Below, in pieces: positions 50,774-59,950 of a DNA stretch of 64,000 bases. Location of the stretch: positions 336,041 to 400,040 of the forward strand of contig NZ_JAGKSP010000005.1 of assembly GCF_017942085.1 (NCBI RefSeq), in the 5' to 3' direction. Each line of letters starts with the position of its first letter. Positions within the stretch are counted from its first letter, which is position 1. The notes beneath the pieces are model-generated. The model saw nothing but the letters and a program-made list of their open reading frames with translations. It searched no databases and had not been told where the DNA came from. Both the position numbers and the translations under genes were made by a program. Source of the DNA: Paenibacillus lignilyticus. GTDB taxonomy: Bacteria > Bacillota > Bacilli > Paenibacillales > Paenibacillaceae.

Positions 50774-51136
50774 ATGGGTATTAAAATCGATGACAGCCGT
50801 CCCATATTCGTCCAGATTGCAGAACGAATTGAGGATGACATTATTGGAGGCGGAATGCCGGAGGAGTCACAGGTTCCTTCGACGAATCAGTTCGCAGCCT
50901 TCTACGGTATTAATCCGGCCACAGCAGCTAAAGGCGTGAATCTGCTAGTCGATGAAGAGATTCTATATAAGAAACGGGGAATTGGCATGTTTGTCGCAAC
51001 CGGCGCTAAAGCGAAGCTGATGGAGAAGCGGAAAGAGCAGTTTTTCGAACAATACGTCGTAACGATGATTCAAGAAGCAGAGAAGCTTGGCATTACGATC
51101 GAACAATTAACGGATATGATCCGCAGGAGAGGATGA
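50774..51136 (+). CDS. GntR-family (YtrA subfamily) regulator
   Basis: 120 residues: a winged helix-turn-helix (RPIFVQIAERIEDDIIGGGMPEESQVPSTNQFAAFYGINPATAAKGVNLL) and a short C-terminal helical tail of about 45 residues without a separate ligand domain. That is the YtrA layout. YtrA-type repressors control adjacent ABC transporter genes and in several Bacillota respond to cell-wall-active antibiotics. It is the first gene of a three-gene operon and overlaps the ATPase start by ATGA. Confidence 0.92.
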   Translation: MGIKIDDSRPIFVQIAERIEDDIIGGGMPEESQVPSTNQFAAFYGINPATAAKGVNLLVDEEILYKKRGIGMFVATGAKAKLMEKRKEQFFEQYVVTMIQEAEKLGITIEQLTDMIRRRG

Positions 51137-52035
51137 GTCTGGTGACTACTGTTATTCAAGCGAAGCACTTAACGAAGGTATTCGGCAACTACAAAGCTAT
51201 CGATGATGTCAGCTTTGAAATCGAAGAGAATAAGATCTATGGGCTGCTGGGACGCAATGGTGCAGGCAAAACGACGATTATGCATATGATAACCGCCCAA
51301 TTGTTTAAAACCAGCGGGGAGCTTCATGTATTCGGCGAAGATCCATATGAGAACAATCGCGTGCTCCGTCAGATTTGTTTTATTAAAGAAAGTCAGAAAT
51401 ATCCGGATAACTTCAAAGTAGTGGATGTATTGGAAACGGCTGCTTTATTTTTCCCCCAATGGGACGGGGCATATGCACGTGAGCTGATCGCGGAATTCAA
51501 GCTTCCGCTCAAGCGGAGAGTGAAGAAATTATCCCGAGGCATGCTGTCAGCCGTTGGCATCATTGTTGGTCTTGCCAGCCGCGCGCCGATTACGATTTTT
51601 GATGAGCCGTACTTGGGACTGGATGCTGTGGCGCGGACGATATTCTACGATCGATTAATGGAAGACTACGCGCTTCATCCTCGCACAGTCATTCTGTCGA
51701 CACATCTCATTGATGAAGTCAGTCGGTTACTCGAGCATATCATCGTCATTAATGAAGGTAAATTACTGCTCAATGAGGAAGCAGATTCGCTGCGTGGTCG
51801 CGCTTATACGGTAACCGGACCTGTTGCCAAAATCGAATCCTATACGGCAAATAAGAAAGTCATTCACAGTGAAGGTATGGGCGGTTATCGTTCTGCGACG
51901 ATCTATGGCAGCTTGGTTGCCAGTGATCAGAAGACGGCGGAGGCATTGGGATTGGACATTACGACGGTTACCATTCAACAGTTGATTGTCTACCTAACAA
52001 GTGATCTAGTACGCAAAGAGGTGACGTTACGATGA
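51133..52035 (+). CDS. ABC transporter ATP-binding protein (YtrB-like)
   Basis: 300 residues, one nucleotide-binding domain: Walker A GRNGAGKTT, Q loop near FIKESQKYPDNF, signature LSRGMLSAVG (a variant of LSGGQ), Walker B ITIFDEPYLGLD, and the switch His in ILSTHLID. The C-terminal 85 residues form an extra domain. With the next gene it would form an efflux or regulatory ABC transporter. Overlaps at both ends (ATGA) couple it to its neighbours. Confidence 0.92.
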   Translation: MSLVTTVIQAKHLTKVFGNYKAIDDVSFEIEENKIYGLLGRNGAGKTTIMHMITAQLFKTSGELHVFGEDPYENNRVLRQICFIKESQKYPDNFKVVDVLETAALFFPQWDGAYARELIAEFKLPLKRRVKKLSRGMLSAVGIIVGLASRAPITIFDEPYLGLDAVARTIFYDRLMEDYALHPRTVILSTHLIDEVSRLLEHIIVINEGKLLLNEEADSLRGRAYTVTGPVAKIESYTANKKVIHSEGMGGYRSATIYGSLVASDQKTAEALGLDITTVTIQQLIVYLTSDLVRKEVTLR

Positions 52036-52721
52036 ATATGGTTCAAAATGTAGTCAAAATGTACGCAAGGGACAAATTCGGCTGGTTTATTCTACCCTGG
52101 GTCATTCTGCTTTCCAGCTTTGTGGTTAACCTTTTAATTGCTTCCCTTCTTCCTATTGACGAGAAGTTGGTTACAGGGGGGCTGATGTCGATCTTTATCT
52201 ATATGATGGTCGTCGGAATCATTTCGTTGTCGCAAAATTTCCCTTTTGCTCTGGGGCTAAGTGTCCGAAGACGTGATTTCTTCTTAGGATCCATGCTTAT
52301 GATTTCATTGCTTAGCACGGGCATATCCATCATCTTGTGTTTGCTTTCTTATATAGAGTCTAGTGTAATCGACGGTTGGGGAGTCCAGCTGTATTTCTTC
52401 CATTTGCCTTATCTTTCAGATGGAAACGTCTTTTCGGAGTTCGTGATCTATTTCTCTTGCATGGTATCTCTCTATATGACCGGGTTTTTATGTGCCAGCG
52501 TACATCGTCGTTTTGGTCGAAATGGTATGTATGTGCTGTCAATTGCTGCTGTGCTTCTAATAACCATCCTATTTTATGTGATTAATTATATGGGGTGGTG
52601 GTCCACGATCTTCCATTTCTTCGGTGATCATACGGCTGTCCAGCTTGCCGAAATGCTCTTACCTATAACGGTTTGCCTGTCCATCGTCGCCTATTTGCTT
52701 CTGCGTAGAGCCACTGTGTGA
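52032..52721 (+). CDS. ABC transporter permease-like membrane protein
   Basis: 229 residues with six hydrophobic helices (FGWFILPWVILLSSFVVNLLI, MSIFIYMMVVGIISL, MLMISLLSTGISIILCLLSY and so on). It resembles short ABC-2-type permeases found with YtrB-like ATPases. LGLSVRRRDFFLGS is a cytosolic loop often seen in this group. GAGGTGACG precedes the ATG. It closes the operon. Confidence 0.85.
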   Translation: MNMVQNVVKMYARDKFGWFILPWVILLSSFVVNLLIASLLPIDEKLVTGGLMSIFIYMMVVGIISLSQNFPFALGLSVRRRDFFLGSMLMISLLSTGISIILCLLSYIESSVIDGWGVQLYFFHLPYLSDGNVFSEFVIYFSCMVSLYMTGFLCASVHRRFGRNGMYVLSIAAVLLITILFYVINYMGWWSTIFHFFGDHTAVQLAEMLLPITVCLSIVAYLLLRRATV

Positions 52722-52856
52722 ATATGCCGCAGGTTGCTTTTTGCACAGAATGAGAAATTTTTAAGTTCATTAGAATATCCCCTTAATTCGTATGTCAGAG
52801 GTTGATTCATGTTACAATCAGCCTCATACCAGACGATATGGAGGGGTTTCAACACC

Positions 52857-53513
52857 ATGGTAAGACACAAAAGAATAGCCGCGGCACTAGTATTCTTCGT
52901 ACTTCTATCCGGAGGCTCGCTATTCGGCACCGAAGCACATGCTGCAACAGCGCCAATACTTAAAACAGGCAGTCAGGGCGGAGATGTATCGGATCTTCAG
53001 TTCCGCTTGCAAACGCTCGGCTACTACAAAGATAAGATCACGACCACATATGGCATGGCGACGCGTAACGCCGTTGCGAACTTTCAACGTGCTAATGGGA
53101 TCGCCAGTGATGGGATCGCCGGACCTAAGACGTGGGCTAAGCTGAAGAAGCTTTCGGTAAACAAGCCTGAGTTGTCGAAGCTGGCTCGAATCATCTACTC
53201 CGAAGCACGTGGAGAGGTGTATAAAGGTCAAGTCGCGGTAGGGGCTGTCGTCATGAACCGCTTGAAATCGCCGTTGTTCCCGAAGAACTTAACCGAAGTG
53301 ATCATGCAGCCATATGCATTTACCGCTGTAGCCGATGGTCAATATTGGCTGCTTCCGAACAACACCGCATTCCTAGCAGCGAAGGACGCTGTACGCGGAT
53401 GGGATCCGACTAAAGAAGCGCTGTTCTATTACAATCCGATCACAGCCAAGTCAGAGTGGATTCGCTCCCGAAAAATCACGACGAAGATCGGAAGCCATGT
53501 TTTTGCGATCTAA
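52857..53513 (+). CDS. sleB: Spore cortex-lytic enzyme, SleB type
   Basis: 219 residues. A signal peptide (ALVFFVLLSGGSLFGTEAHA) is followed by a peptidoglycan-binding domain (SQGGDVSDLQFRLQTLGYYK to GIAGPKTWAKLKKL) and the hydrolase_2 domain starting LARIIYSEARGEVYKGQVAVG, where Glu in YSEARGE is the catalytic residue. SleB is a lytic transglycosylase that digests cortex during germination. GGAGGGG lies 10 bases before the ATG at 52857. ypeB, its usual partner, is not next to it, so this may be a paralogue. Confidence 0.9.
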   Translation: MVRHKRIAAALVFFVLLSGGSLFGTEAHAATAPILKTGSQGGDVSDLQFRLQTLGYYKDKITTTYGMATRNAVANFQRANGIASDGIAGPKTWAKLKKLSVNKPELSKLARIIYSEARGEVYKGQVAVGAVVMNRLKSPLFPKNLTEVIMQPYAFTAVADGQYWLLPNNTAFLAAKDAVRGWDPTKEALFYYNPITAKSEWIRSRKITTKIGSHVFAI

Positions 53514-53520
53514 TCGAACT

Positions 53521-53550
53521 AAAACCGCCCTTGGAGGCGGTTTTTTTTAT
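53521..53550 (+). terminator. Terminator after sleB
   Basis: AAAACCGCC / GGCGGTTTT over a short loop, then eight T in all. Confidence 0.9.
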
Positions 53551-53751
53551 CTTATTTTCCTGCAACAAATTTAGATCTTCAACCGTTTGAAGGATAGATG
53601 AAAACGACGGAGTCGCTAATGCGCCATTTAGATACAGTTAACGACAGTAAATGAAATTTATTCCTAATTGGCCCCCGTAAATATGCCCATGGCGACGAAA
53701 TGTATCTGTAGTGAGCGTTTTCACTAATTTATGGTGTAGGGAGAGAGGATC

Positions 53752-55164
53752 ATGAAGAAGTGGACAGTAATTATGCTTGTCCTTTCCATGTGTCTACTTG
53801 GCAGCAGCACCGCACTCGCACATGGGAATAGCCACAACGATAGTCGCCAGGAGCAATTGCAGTCCTGTAAAGACGCTGTGAATCGCTTGAACGCAGTACT
53901 GGCTAAAGTGAAGAATGACCGTACACGAGCGATCCTCAAGCGAATGATTGCAAGTTTCAAAGCGGAATGTGAAGCCGGCAATAATGGCGACAGCACGTAT
54001 CAGAAAGATCTGGCGAAAGTAAACGCCGACAAGAACGCACTGGCTATTCAGTTTCTCGGTAATGACAATTCGAAATCTGTAACCTTGCCTGTCATTCTGA
54101 GCACTAAAGGGAAGAATGGATCTGCGATTACTTGGACTTCCAGCAATACTTCCATTCTGGCGAGTAATGGATTACTTATTAATCGACCACAGTATAACGA
54201 TGCTACGGTCGATATGACGGCAACGATACGTTCCGGTAACGCAACAACGACTAAGACATTCCGCCTCATCGTAAAATCTACTGCACCGGCCATGTCCGAT
54301 ATCGATCGAGTGAAGAAGGATTATGAGGCATTAAACATTGTGTTCGGCGGTTCTGATACGATTGATAGCGTTACACAACCGTTTAAAGAGCTTCCGAGCA
54401 AAGGCGTGTACGGCTCCACAGTGACTTGGGAATCGACGTTGCCATCCGTAATCTCCAATGATGGTAAGAAGGTGGTAAGACCTCCTAGCGGCTCCGGCAG
54501 CACGACAGTCGTCTTTACAGCTCAAGTTCGATCCGGCAGCTACAAAGAAACGAAGGTCTTTATCGTCAAGGTCAAAGAACAGTTGCCTGATGCCCAGCGC
54601 GTTGCTGCAGATAAAGCAGCTCTTCAGATTGATTTTGGCGGATCAGACTCTGCCGGCCGCGTTACCCGTCCGTTTGATGCGTTACCGGCATACGGCGTGA
54701 ATGGTTCTTCGATTAAATGGATGTCCAGTTCACCTGCCGTGTTGTCCGATGACGGCAAAACGCTTCACCGTCCGGCGGCGAGTGTGGGAGATACTTTCGT
54801 TCTTATGACAGCCGTGATCACAAGCGGATCTGCAGTCGATGTGAAGCAGTTTACATTGACTGTGAAGGCGGATTTTACAAGTACAGAAAAAGTCGCAGCA
54901 GATAAGGCCGATCTTGCGATTACGTTTAAAGATTCCGATAATGCCGGCTATGTCACAAAGCCGCTCGGACTGCCTTCCAAGGGCTATTATGGCAGCACAA
55001 TCATCTGGTACTCCAGCAACACTTCCGTGTTGTCAGATAACGGCACCGTGCTGCATCGCCCCGCGCATGGGCAAGGTGACGTAACTGTGAATTTGACCGC
55101 TTTTATCAGCAATAACGGTGTTGGCGATGTTAAAGTGTTCACGGTAACCGTGAAGCAGCAATAA
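53752..55164 (+). CDS. Secreted protein with four atrophied Ig-like repeats
   Basis: 470 residues. A signal peptide (WTVIMLVLSMCLLGSSTALA) leads to a helical segment with two Cys (about 30-82) and then four repeats of about 95 residues. Each has a start like VAADKAALQIDFGGSDSAGRVT, a middle like GSSIKWMSSSPAVLSDDGK and an end with a VKxFTLTVK strand. The repeats look like the atrophied bacterial Ig domain (aBig_2) common in secreted Paenibacillus proteins. There is no wall anchor or enzyme domain. AGGGAGAGAGG precedes the ATG. Role unknown, possibly binding or matrix. Confidence 0.85.
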   Translation: MKKWTVIMLVLSMCLLGSSTALAHGNSHNDSRQEQLQSCKDAVNRLNAVLAKVKNDRTRAILKRMIASFKAECEAGNNGDSTYQKDLAKVNADKNALAIQFLGNDNSKSVTLPVILSTKGKNGSAITWTSSNTSILASNGLLINRPQYNDATVDMTATIRSGNATTTKTFRLIVKSTAPAMSDIDRVKKDYEALNIVFGGSDTIDSVTQPFKELPSKGVYGSTVTWESTLPSVISNDGKKVVRPPSGSGSTTVVFTAQVRSGSYKETKVFIVKVKEQLPDAQRVAADKAALQIDFGGSDSAGRVTRPFDALPAYGVNGSSIKWMSSSPAVLSDDGKTLHRPAASVGDTFVLMTAVITSGSAVDVKQFTLTVKADFTSTEKVAADKADLAITFKDSDNAGYVTKPLGLPSKGYYGSTIIWYSSNTSVLSDNGTVLHRPAHGQGDVTVNLTAFISNNGVGDVKVFTVTVKQQ

Positions 55165-55306
55165 CGCGCTAAAAGCTTTCGAATTGGACCTATTGAACTC
55201 TAGACCGACTGGCGCTATGATTAACGAAGCTGAATGGGAGTTGGAACGATCTCGGCAGCTCGTAATTATGGCAATTCAATATTGGACAATTCGGGAGAGT
55301 TCATTT

Positions 55307-55870
55307 ATGGGGATTAATTTTTGTTTAACTTGTGGGGCTCCGCTGGAAGTTAGAGATGTAGACGGAACGCCTCGGAAAGCCTGCACGGCTGATGGCTGCA
55401 ATTTCGTGCATTGGGGAAATTACAGTGTCGGTGTTGGCGCATTGGTTGTTCGCAAAGAAAAAGTCCTTCTGGTTCGTCGCGCTCAAGAGCCGGGTAAAGG
55501 GTATTGGACGAATCCGGGCGGTTATATTGAACAGCATGAGCTCATTCATGAAACGATAAAGCGCGAGGTTATGGAAGAGGCCGGCGTAGAAGCTGAGGTT
55601 CGGAACATCGTTGCCGTCCGTGATCATCCGAGAAACATTCATAACGTCTATATTGCGTTTGCGATGGACTATGTTTCCGGTGATCCGGTTCCCGACGGTG
55701 TTGAAGTTGATGCAGCCGGCTTCTACAGTTTACAGGAGATGGAATCGATGAACGTGGCCGGTTTCACGAAGTGGCTGGTCGATGTAGCATTGCATGGTCA
55801 AGGCGAAGGCTTGAAGGAAGACAAAGAGCCAATTGTACAATTTGACGGATATGGGTTGTTCCGCATATAA
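55307..55870 (+). CDS. NUDIX hydrolase with N-terminal zinc ribbon
   Basis: 187 residues. The N-terminal FCLTCGAPLEVRDVDGTPRK and following CTADGCNF give a four-Cys zinc ribbon; the NUDIX box is in GGYIEQHELIHETIKREVME and EAGV. The zinc-ribbon NUDIX layout occurs in NADH pyrophosphatase-like and ADP-ribose hydrolases. GGGAG stands 9-10 bases before the ATG at 55307; the longer open frame to 55184 has no ribosome site. Single gene with a bidirectional terminator. Confidence 0.88.
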   Translation: MGINFCLTCGAPLEVRDVDGTPRKACTADGCNFVHWGNYSVGVGALVVRKEKVLLVRRAQEPGKGYWTNPGGYIEQHELIHETIKREVMEEAGVEAEVRNIVAVRDHPRNIHNVYIAFAMDYVSGDPVPDGVEVDAAGFYSLQEMESMNVAGFTKWLVDVALHGQGEGLKEDKEPIVQFDGYGLFRI

Positions 55871-55891
55871 GTAGAAGGTTTGCTTGATGAG

Positions 55892-55955
55892 AAAAGAGCC
55901 TGATAAGAGGAGATGCGGACTGTTTCCGTATACCATCTTAACAGGCTCTTTTTGG
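55892..55955. terminator. Bidirectional terminator between the NUDIX and NlpC/P60 genes
   Basis: AAAAGAGCCTG / CAGGCTCTTTTT with additional internal pairing (AAGA.GG, GGA / TCC). Confidence 0.8.
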
Positions 55956-55957
55956 GG

Positions 55958-56446
55958 TTAACTGAGGACGCGTCTTGCTGTTACGAATGATTTCTTCCAA
56001 TAGCCTGACGACATATCGGAGATCTTCACGCTTTTGCCGGCACTATGCAGAATCTTATTATCTCCGGCGTAGATCGCAACATGGCTGATTCCGATCCCAT
56101 TGGTGTTGAAGAAGACCAGATCGCCTATACTTAAGTATCCTTTGGCAATTTTTTTGCCTTTGGCCGATTGATCGGAAGACGAGCGCGGAAGTGAAATATT
56201 GAAGTTATCAAATACATATTGTGTAAAGGATGAGCAATCGAATGCATTCGTCATATATGGTACTGCGCCATATAGATAGGGAGTACCTATGTATTTCTCT
56301 CCATAAGTGATCAATTCTTTCGATTTCTCCGTTGCAGCGCTTGCTTGCGATGCTGTACTTAGTGACATTGCAGTAAATCCAACCGTGGCGCAAAGGCTCA
56401 CACTTAGGATGCTCTTGAGTAAACGTTTGTTAGTTGTTGCTATCAT
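55958..56446 (-). CDS. Secreted NlpC/P60 endopeptidase (second copy)
   Basis: 162 residues. The signal peptide ends near QASA at about 36; the catalytic domain has AFDCSSFTQYVF (Cys) and SHVAIYAGDNKILHSAG (His). It shares layout and many motifs with the copy at 15192-15692 (LPRSSxxQ, GDLxFxxTN, KSFVTAR), so the two are paralogues. GGAGGG precedes the ATG. Role: peptidoglycan stem-peptide cleavage during growth or sporulation. Confidence 0.92.
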   Translation of the reverse strand: MIATTNKRLLKSILSVSLCATVGFTAMSLSTASQASAATEKSKELITYGEKYIGTPYLYGAVPYMTNAFDCSSFTQYVFDNFNISLPRSSSDQSAKGKKIAKGYLSIGDLVFFNTNGIGISHVAIYAGDNKILHSAGKSVKISDMSSGYWKKSFVTARRVLS

Positions 56447-56694
56447 CTGTTTATTCCCTCCAGCTCTTCAAGGTGCCATTTGTCTTTACACACTATAACA
56501 CACTCCCAAAACACCCTTTTTGCACCATTAGGAGTCAACAGTGAGTGTTCTATAGCGATTAGAGCCTTTATGAGAATTTCGTGAGAAATTTCTCATGATT
56601 GACGGCGAATAAATGAGAACGGCGTCGTTTGGAATGATGGCCCAGCTTTGATATGATAGAAACAGAGTAAAATCGACAAGAAGAAAGGGGATTC

Positions 56695-57687
56695 ATGACC
56701 ATGTCAGATCAAGTGAATGTTACAAATAATGAGCCTTCGAGCAGTGTGGAACAAGCAACCTTTGCCGGTGGCTGTTTCTGGTGTATGGTGACTCCTTTCG
56801 AGGAGCAGCCTGGAATTATCAGTGTAATTTCCGGTTATATGGGCGGTCACACAGAGAATCCAACCTATGAAGAAGTGTGTTCCGAAACGACTGGACACGC
56901 TGAAGTGGTACAAATTACATTCGACTCCTCGATTTTCCCCTATGAGAAATTGCTCGATGTTTACTGGAGACAAATCGACCCGACAGATGCCGGTGGACAA
57001 TTCCATGACCGCGGGAATTCGTACCGGACTTCGATTTTCTACCATAGTGAAGGGCAGCGCGTAATTGCGGAGCGCTCCAAGCTAGAACTAGCGCAAAGCG
57101 GTCGATTCGATAAGCCGATTGCAACTGAAATCGTTGCTGCAACACCGTTCTATCCGGCTGAAGACTACCATCAAGGCTACCATCACAAGAATCCGCTTCG
57201 TTACCGGATGTACCGTGAGGGCTCAGGACGTGATTCGTTTATTAAGGGTCATTGGAATACGAAGGAAGATCGTGAAGCAAGACGTCAGAAGCTGACTCCG
57301 CTGCAATTCGAAGTCACTCAGAATAACGCGACAGAAGCGCCTTTCGAGAACGAATATTGGGATTTTAACGGAGAAGGTATCTATGTAGATATCGTGTCCG
57401 GAGAGCCGCTGTTCAGTTCAGCGGATAAATTCGATGCACACTGCGGTTGGCCTAGCTTCACGAAACCACTTGTTGGCGGCAATGTGAAGGAAAAGCAGGA
57501 TTTGAGCCATCGTATGATTCGCACGGAAGTACGCAGTGTGAATGCGGACTCGCATTTGGGTCATGTGTTCAATGACGGCCCAGGACCAACAAAACTGCGC
57601 TATTGCATAAATTCTGCGGCGCTGCGGTTTATTCCGAAGGAAGACATGGAGCAAGAAGGTTACGGGTATTTGTTGGATTCGGTATAA
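56695..57687 (+). CDS. msrAB: Fused peptide methionine sulfoxide reductase MsrA-MsrB
   Basis: 330 residues. MsrA (about 18-175) has the catalytic [11 protein letters not shown] and the [10 protein letters not shown] segment. MsrB (about 195-325) has [11 protein letters not shown] and the catalytic [11 protein letters not shown]; the CxxC zinc pairs found in some MsrB proteins are missing. The two domains reduce the S and R forms of methionine sulfoxide. AAAGGGG lies 4 bases from the ATG at 56695 and 10 from the ATG at 56701; either could be used. It has no partner gene beside it. Confidence 0.95.
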   Translation: MTMSDQVNVTNNEPSSSVEQATFAGGCFWCMVTPFEEQPGIISVISGYMGGHTENPTYEEVCSETTGHAEVVQITFDSSIFPYEKLLDVYWRQIDPTDAGGQFHDRGNSYRTSIFYHSEGQRVIAERSKLELAQSGRFDKPIATEIVAATPFYPAEDYHQGYHHKNPLRYRMYREGSGRDSFIKGHWNTKEDREARRQKLTPLQFEVTQNNATEAPFENEYWDFNGEGIYVDIVSGEPLFSSADKFDAHCGWPSFTKPLVGGNVKEKQDLSHRMIRTEVRSVNADSHLGHVFNDGPGPTKLRYCINSAALRFIPKEDMEQEGYGYLLDSV

Positions 57688-57698
57688 GCGTAGATCAG

Positions 57699-57732
57699 TT
57701 TAGTTTACATAACTATTGTTAAGTAAACTAAA
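57699..57732. repeat. Perfect palindrome after msrAB
   Basis: TTTAGTTTAC / GTAAACTAAA, 10-bp arms around a 14-base AT-rich centre. It lacks a T run. It shares GTTTACTTAA (inverted) with the operator before the TetR gene, so it might be a second regulator site, or only a weak hairpin. Confidence 0.5.
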
Positions 57733-57754
57733 TGGGTTGATACGTGCAGAAATG

Positions 57755-57808
57755 AAAACTCTCGTTCGATGCAGCGGCGGAAATCGCGCTGATGAGCGAG
57801 AGTTTTTT
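57755..57808. terminator. Bidirectional terminator between msrAB and the MFS gene
   Basis: AAAACTCTCG / CGAGAGTTTT with extra T after it; the long loop contains a smaller GC-rich stem. Confidence 0.75.
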
Positions 57809-57818
57809 AGTATTTCCA

Positions 57819-59030
57819 TTATGATTGTGGTTTAGTTTCGGTTAGGAAATATAAGAAAGCTAAGAATGGCAACGCTCCACCTACACATGTGCTCCATACC
57901 CAGCCGCCATGCGCATAGGTTAATCCTCCCAAGAATGAACCAACCGCTCCACCAATGAAGAAAATCGCCATAAACAACCCGTTTAATCTACCCCGGGCTT
58001 CATTCCCGAGCGAATAGATAATGCGCTGACTTGTGACCAAATTTGCGGAAACCGCCATATCTAATGTAATCGCAACGAGGAAGAGCAGCGCTAACGAGAG
58101 ATGTGATTTGTCGTGAATTACGGCAATGAGCAGAAAAGACATGACCGCAGAGATGATGGCTGTTATGGTAATGGTTCTGGTGAACCCTTTGTCAGCCCAT
58201 CTACCACCAATCGGTGCGGCGATTGCCCCAGCTACCCCAACCAAGGCAAATAAGGCGATCCCTTGCTGGGACATTTCATACTCGTCAACCAGTCGAAGTG
58301 GCACCGTAGTCCAGAAGAGGCTGAAAGATCCGAACAGACAGGCTTGATAAATAGCTCGGCGCCGTAAGATCGGATACATTCTCAAAAGTTGAATTAATGA
58401 AGCAACGAGTTGAGTGTAGCTTAATTTGCTTTCCGGGTATCTTGTAGGCAAAGCACGCGCCAGCATTAGGGCTAACAATGCCATGAGAACAGCGGATAAA
58501 ACAAATATCGTTCTCCATCCCCATAGTCCGGCGACAAGACTGGAAATCGGCCGGGCCAGCATGATCCCAAGCAATAGTCCGCTCATAACGTTGCCAACAA
58601 CTCGGCCGCGCTGCTGTTCGCTTGACATCGATGCAGCCAGAGGGACTAGAATTTGAGCAACGACTGAGCCGGTTCCGATTAATAGGGCAGCAGTCAGGAA
58701 AAGAATGGCTCCTGGCGATACAGCAGCCAGAATCAAAGCTAAGACGACAACGAGAAGCGAACTCACGATGAGTCGGCGATTCTCAAGCTTATCGCTCAGC
58801 GGAACGATGAAGAGTAAGCCGGATACGTAACCAATTTGCGTAAACGTTACGATTAACCCGGCTACACCTGGCGGAAGTCCAAGTGCTTTACTTATGGGAC
58901 CAACAAGGGTTTGGGAATAGTAAAGATTGGCCACGACCAGACCACATGCGACAGCCAAGATAACCATCATGGCGGTTGAAATATTGTTTTGTTGCTTTGA
59001 AGCAGCCTTACCAGTACTCATGATAATCAA
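57819..59030 (-). CDS. MFS transporter, 12-helix efflux type
   Basis: 403 residues with 12 hydrophobic helices. VPLSDKLENRRLIV is motif A and RWADKGFTRTITI its repeat in the second half. It resembles DHA1-type efflux proteins. The annotated start is TTG at 59030, 4 bases after GAGAGG; the ATG at 59021 is 13 bases away, so both are possible. It is divergent from a TetR gene with a shared palindrome, so it is very probably TetR-controlled. The exported compound is unknown. Confidence 0.9.
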   Translation of the reverse strand: MIIMSTGKAASKQQNNISTAMMVILAVACGLVVANLYYSQTLVGPISKALGLPPGVAGLIVTFTQIGYVSGLLFIVPLSDKLENRRLIVSSLLVVVLALILAAVSPGAILFLTAALLIGTGSVVAQILVPLAASMSSEQQRGRVVGNVMSGLLLGIMLARPISSLVAGLWGWRTIFVLSAVLMALLALMLARALPTRYPESKLSYTQLVASLIQLLRMYPILRRRAIYQACLFGSFSLFWTTVPLRLVDEYEMSQQGIALFALVGVAGAIAAPIGGRWADKGFTRTITITAIISAVMSFLLIAVIHDKSHLSLALLFLVAITLDMAVSANLVTSQRIIYSLGNEARGRLNGLFMAIFFIGGAVGSFLGGLTYAHGGWVWSTCVGGALPFLAFLYFLTETKPQS

Positions 59031-59060
59031 TGTTCCTCTCTATAAAATGAATGATTTTGG

Positions 59061-59087
59061 ATTAAGTAGACGTATCGTTTACTTAAT
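59061..59087. promoter_or_regulatory. TetR-type operator between the MFS and tetR genes
   Basis: ATTAAGTA at 59061-59068 and TACTTAAT at 59080-59087 form perfect 8-bp arms around an 11-base spacer; AC/GT inside the spacer is also symmetrical. Its position in the divergent promoter region fits control of both genes. Confidence 0.65.
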
Positions 59088-59165
59088 GTGTGGATAACAC
59101 TATATACTGAACGCAGCGTTTTGTAAATACGTCGTTTTCCTATATACTGATATCAAAGCGTTAGA

Positions 59166-59798
59166 ATGGAAAGTGGGATGGATATGGCTCAAAAAGGACG
59201 CCCCAGAGATGTCAAGCTTCAACAATTAATATTATCGGTTTCGTATGAGCTGCTGCTCGAGAACGGTTATGAATCCGTGACCATAGAGAAAATAGCCGAA
59301 ACAGCCGGCGTGAGTAAGGCCACCATCTATAAATGGTGGCCGAACAAAGCAGCTGTCGTAGCTGACGGGTTTTTCAAAGCCGCAGCAAGCCAGATGCCCG
59401 TACCGGATACCGGATCTGTCATGGAAGATATTTTGATCCATGCGACTAATTTAGCTGTATTTATGGAAAGCAAAGAAGGAAACATGATTGCCGAATTAAT
59501 CGGTCAAGGTCAGATGAATCAAACGTTAATGAAAGTATTCCGCGAATACTACGTAAAGCCAAGACGTTCAGAATCCGCGATGATTTTAACCAGAGGTATT
59601 AATCGCGGCGAACTCAGTCCAAACCTGGATGTGAATTCCAGTATCGATTTGCTGTATGGGCCGTTATTTTATCGTTTGTTAGTTTCGGGAGAATCATTTA
59701 CGCCGGACAAAGTTAGAGGAATTATTTTGATGGCGTTTAATGGTTTGAGGAATTTGAATGAAAGAAAAATAAATGAAAGAAAAATAAATGAAAAATGA
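59166..59798 (+). CDS. TetR-family regulator
   Basis: 210 residues. The N-terminal HTH is SVTIEKIAETAGVSKATIYK followed by WWPNKAAVVADGF, the TetR signature. The C-terminal domain (NMIAELIGQGQMNQTLMKVF, LTRGINRGELSPNLDV) resembles AcrR-like ligand domains. Starts at 59166, 59178 and 59184 are all possible; none has a strong ribosome site. The last residues repeat NERKI because the DNA there is a short tandem repeat. Confidence 0.9.
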   Translation: MESGMDMAQKGRPRDVKLQQLILSVSYELLLENGYESVTIEKIAETAGVSKATIYKWWPNKAAVVADGFFKAAASQMPVPDTGSVMEDILIHATNLAVFMESKEGNMIAELIGQGQMNQTLMKVFREYYVKPRRSESAMILTRGINRGELSPNLDVNSSIDLLYGPLFYRLLVSGESFTPDKVRGIILMAFNGLRNLNERKINERKINEK

Positions 59799-59812
59799 AA
59801 GAAAAATAAAAA
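59756..59812 (+). repeat. Tandem short repeat at the 3' end of the tetR gene
   Basis: A 15-bp unit AAATGAAAGAAAAAT occurs twice in a row and a third, imperfect time, crossing the stop codon. Since 15 is a multiple of three, unit changes keep the frame and add or remove NERKI in the protein. Confidence 0.8.
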
Positions 59813-59878
59813 AGTTGAGCCGCTGTATTACTACTTCACAAAACCCGTATTTTATACATATGTCTTAGCTTGATCAGT

Positions 59879-59905
59879 GAAGCTGCCGTTCGTGCCGGCA
59901 GCTTC
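59879..59905 (+). terminator. Terminator after the tetR gene
   Basis: GAAGCTGCCG / CGGCAGCTTC, 10 perfect pairs around a 7-base loop, followed by GTTATAGTT. Confidence 0.7.
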
Positions 59906-59950
59906 GTTATAGTTATATATTCTGCTAATGTTCCCCGTTAGCGGAATAAG

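Noticed and set aside
53551..53751. Possible riboswitch before the Ig-like secreted protein
   Set aside because: The stretch has no pairing pattern or conserved core that I can match to c-di-GMP, c-di-AMP or other known classes.
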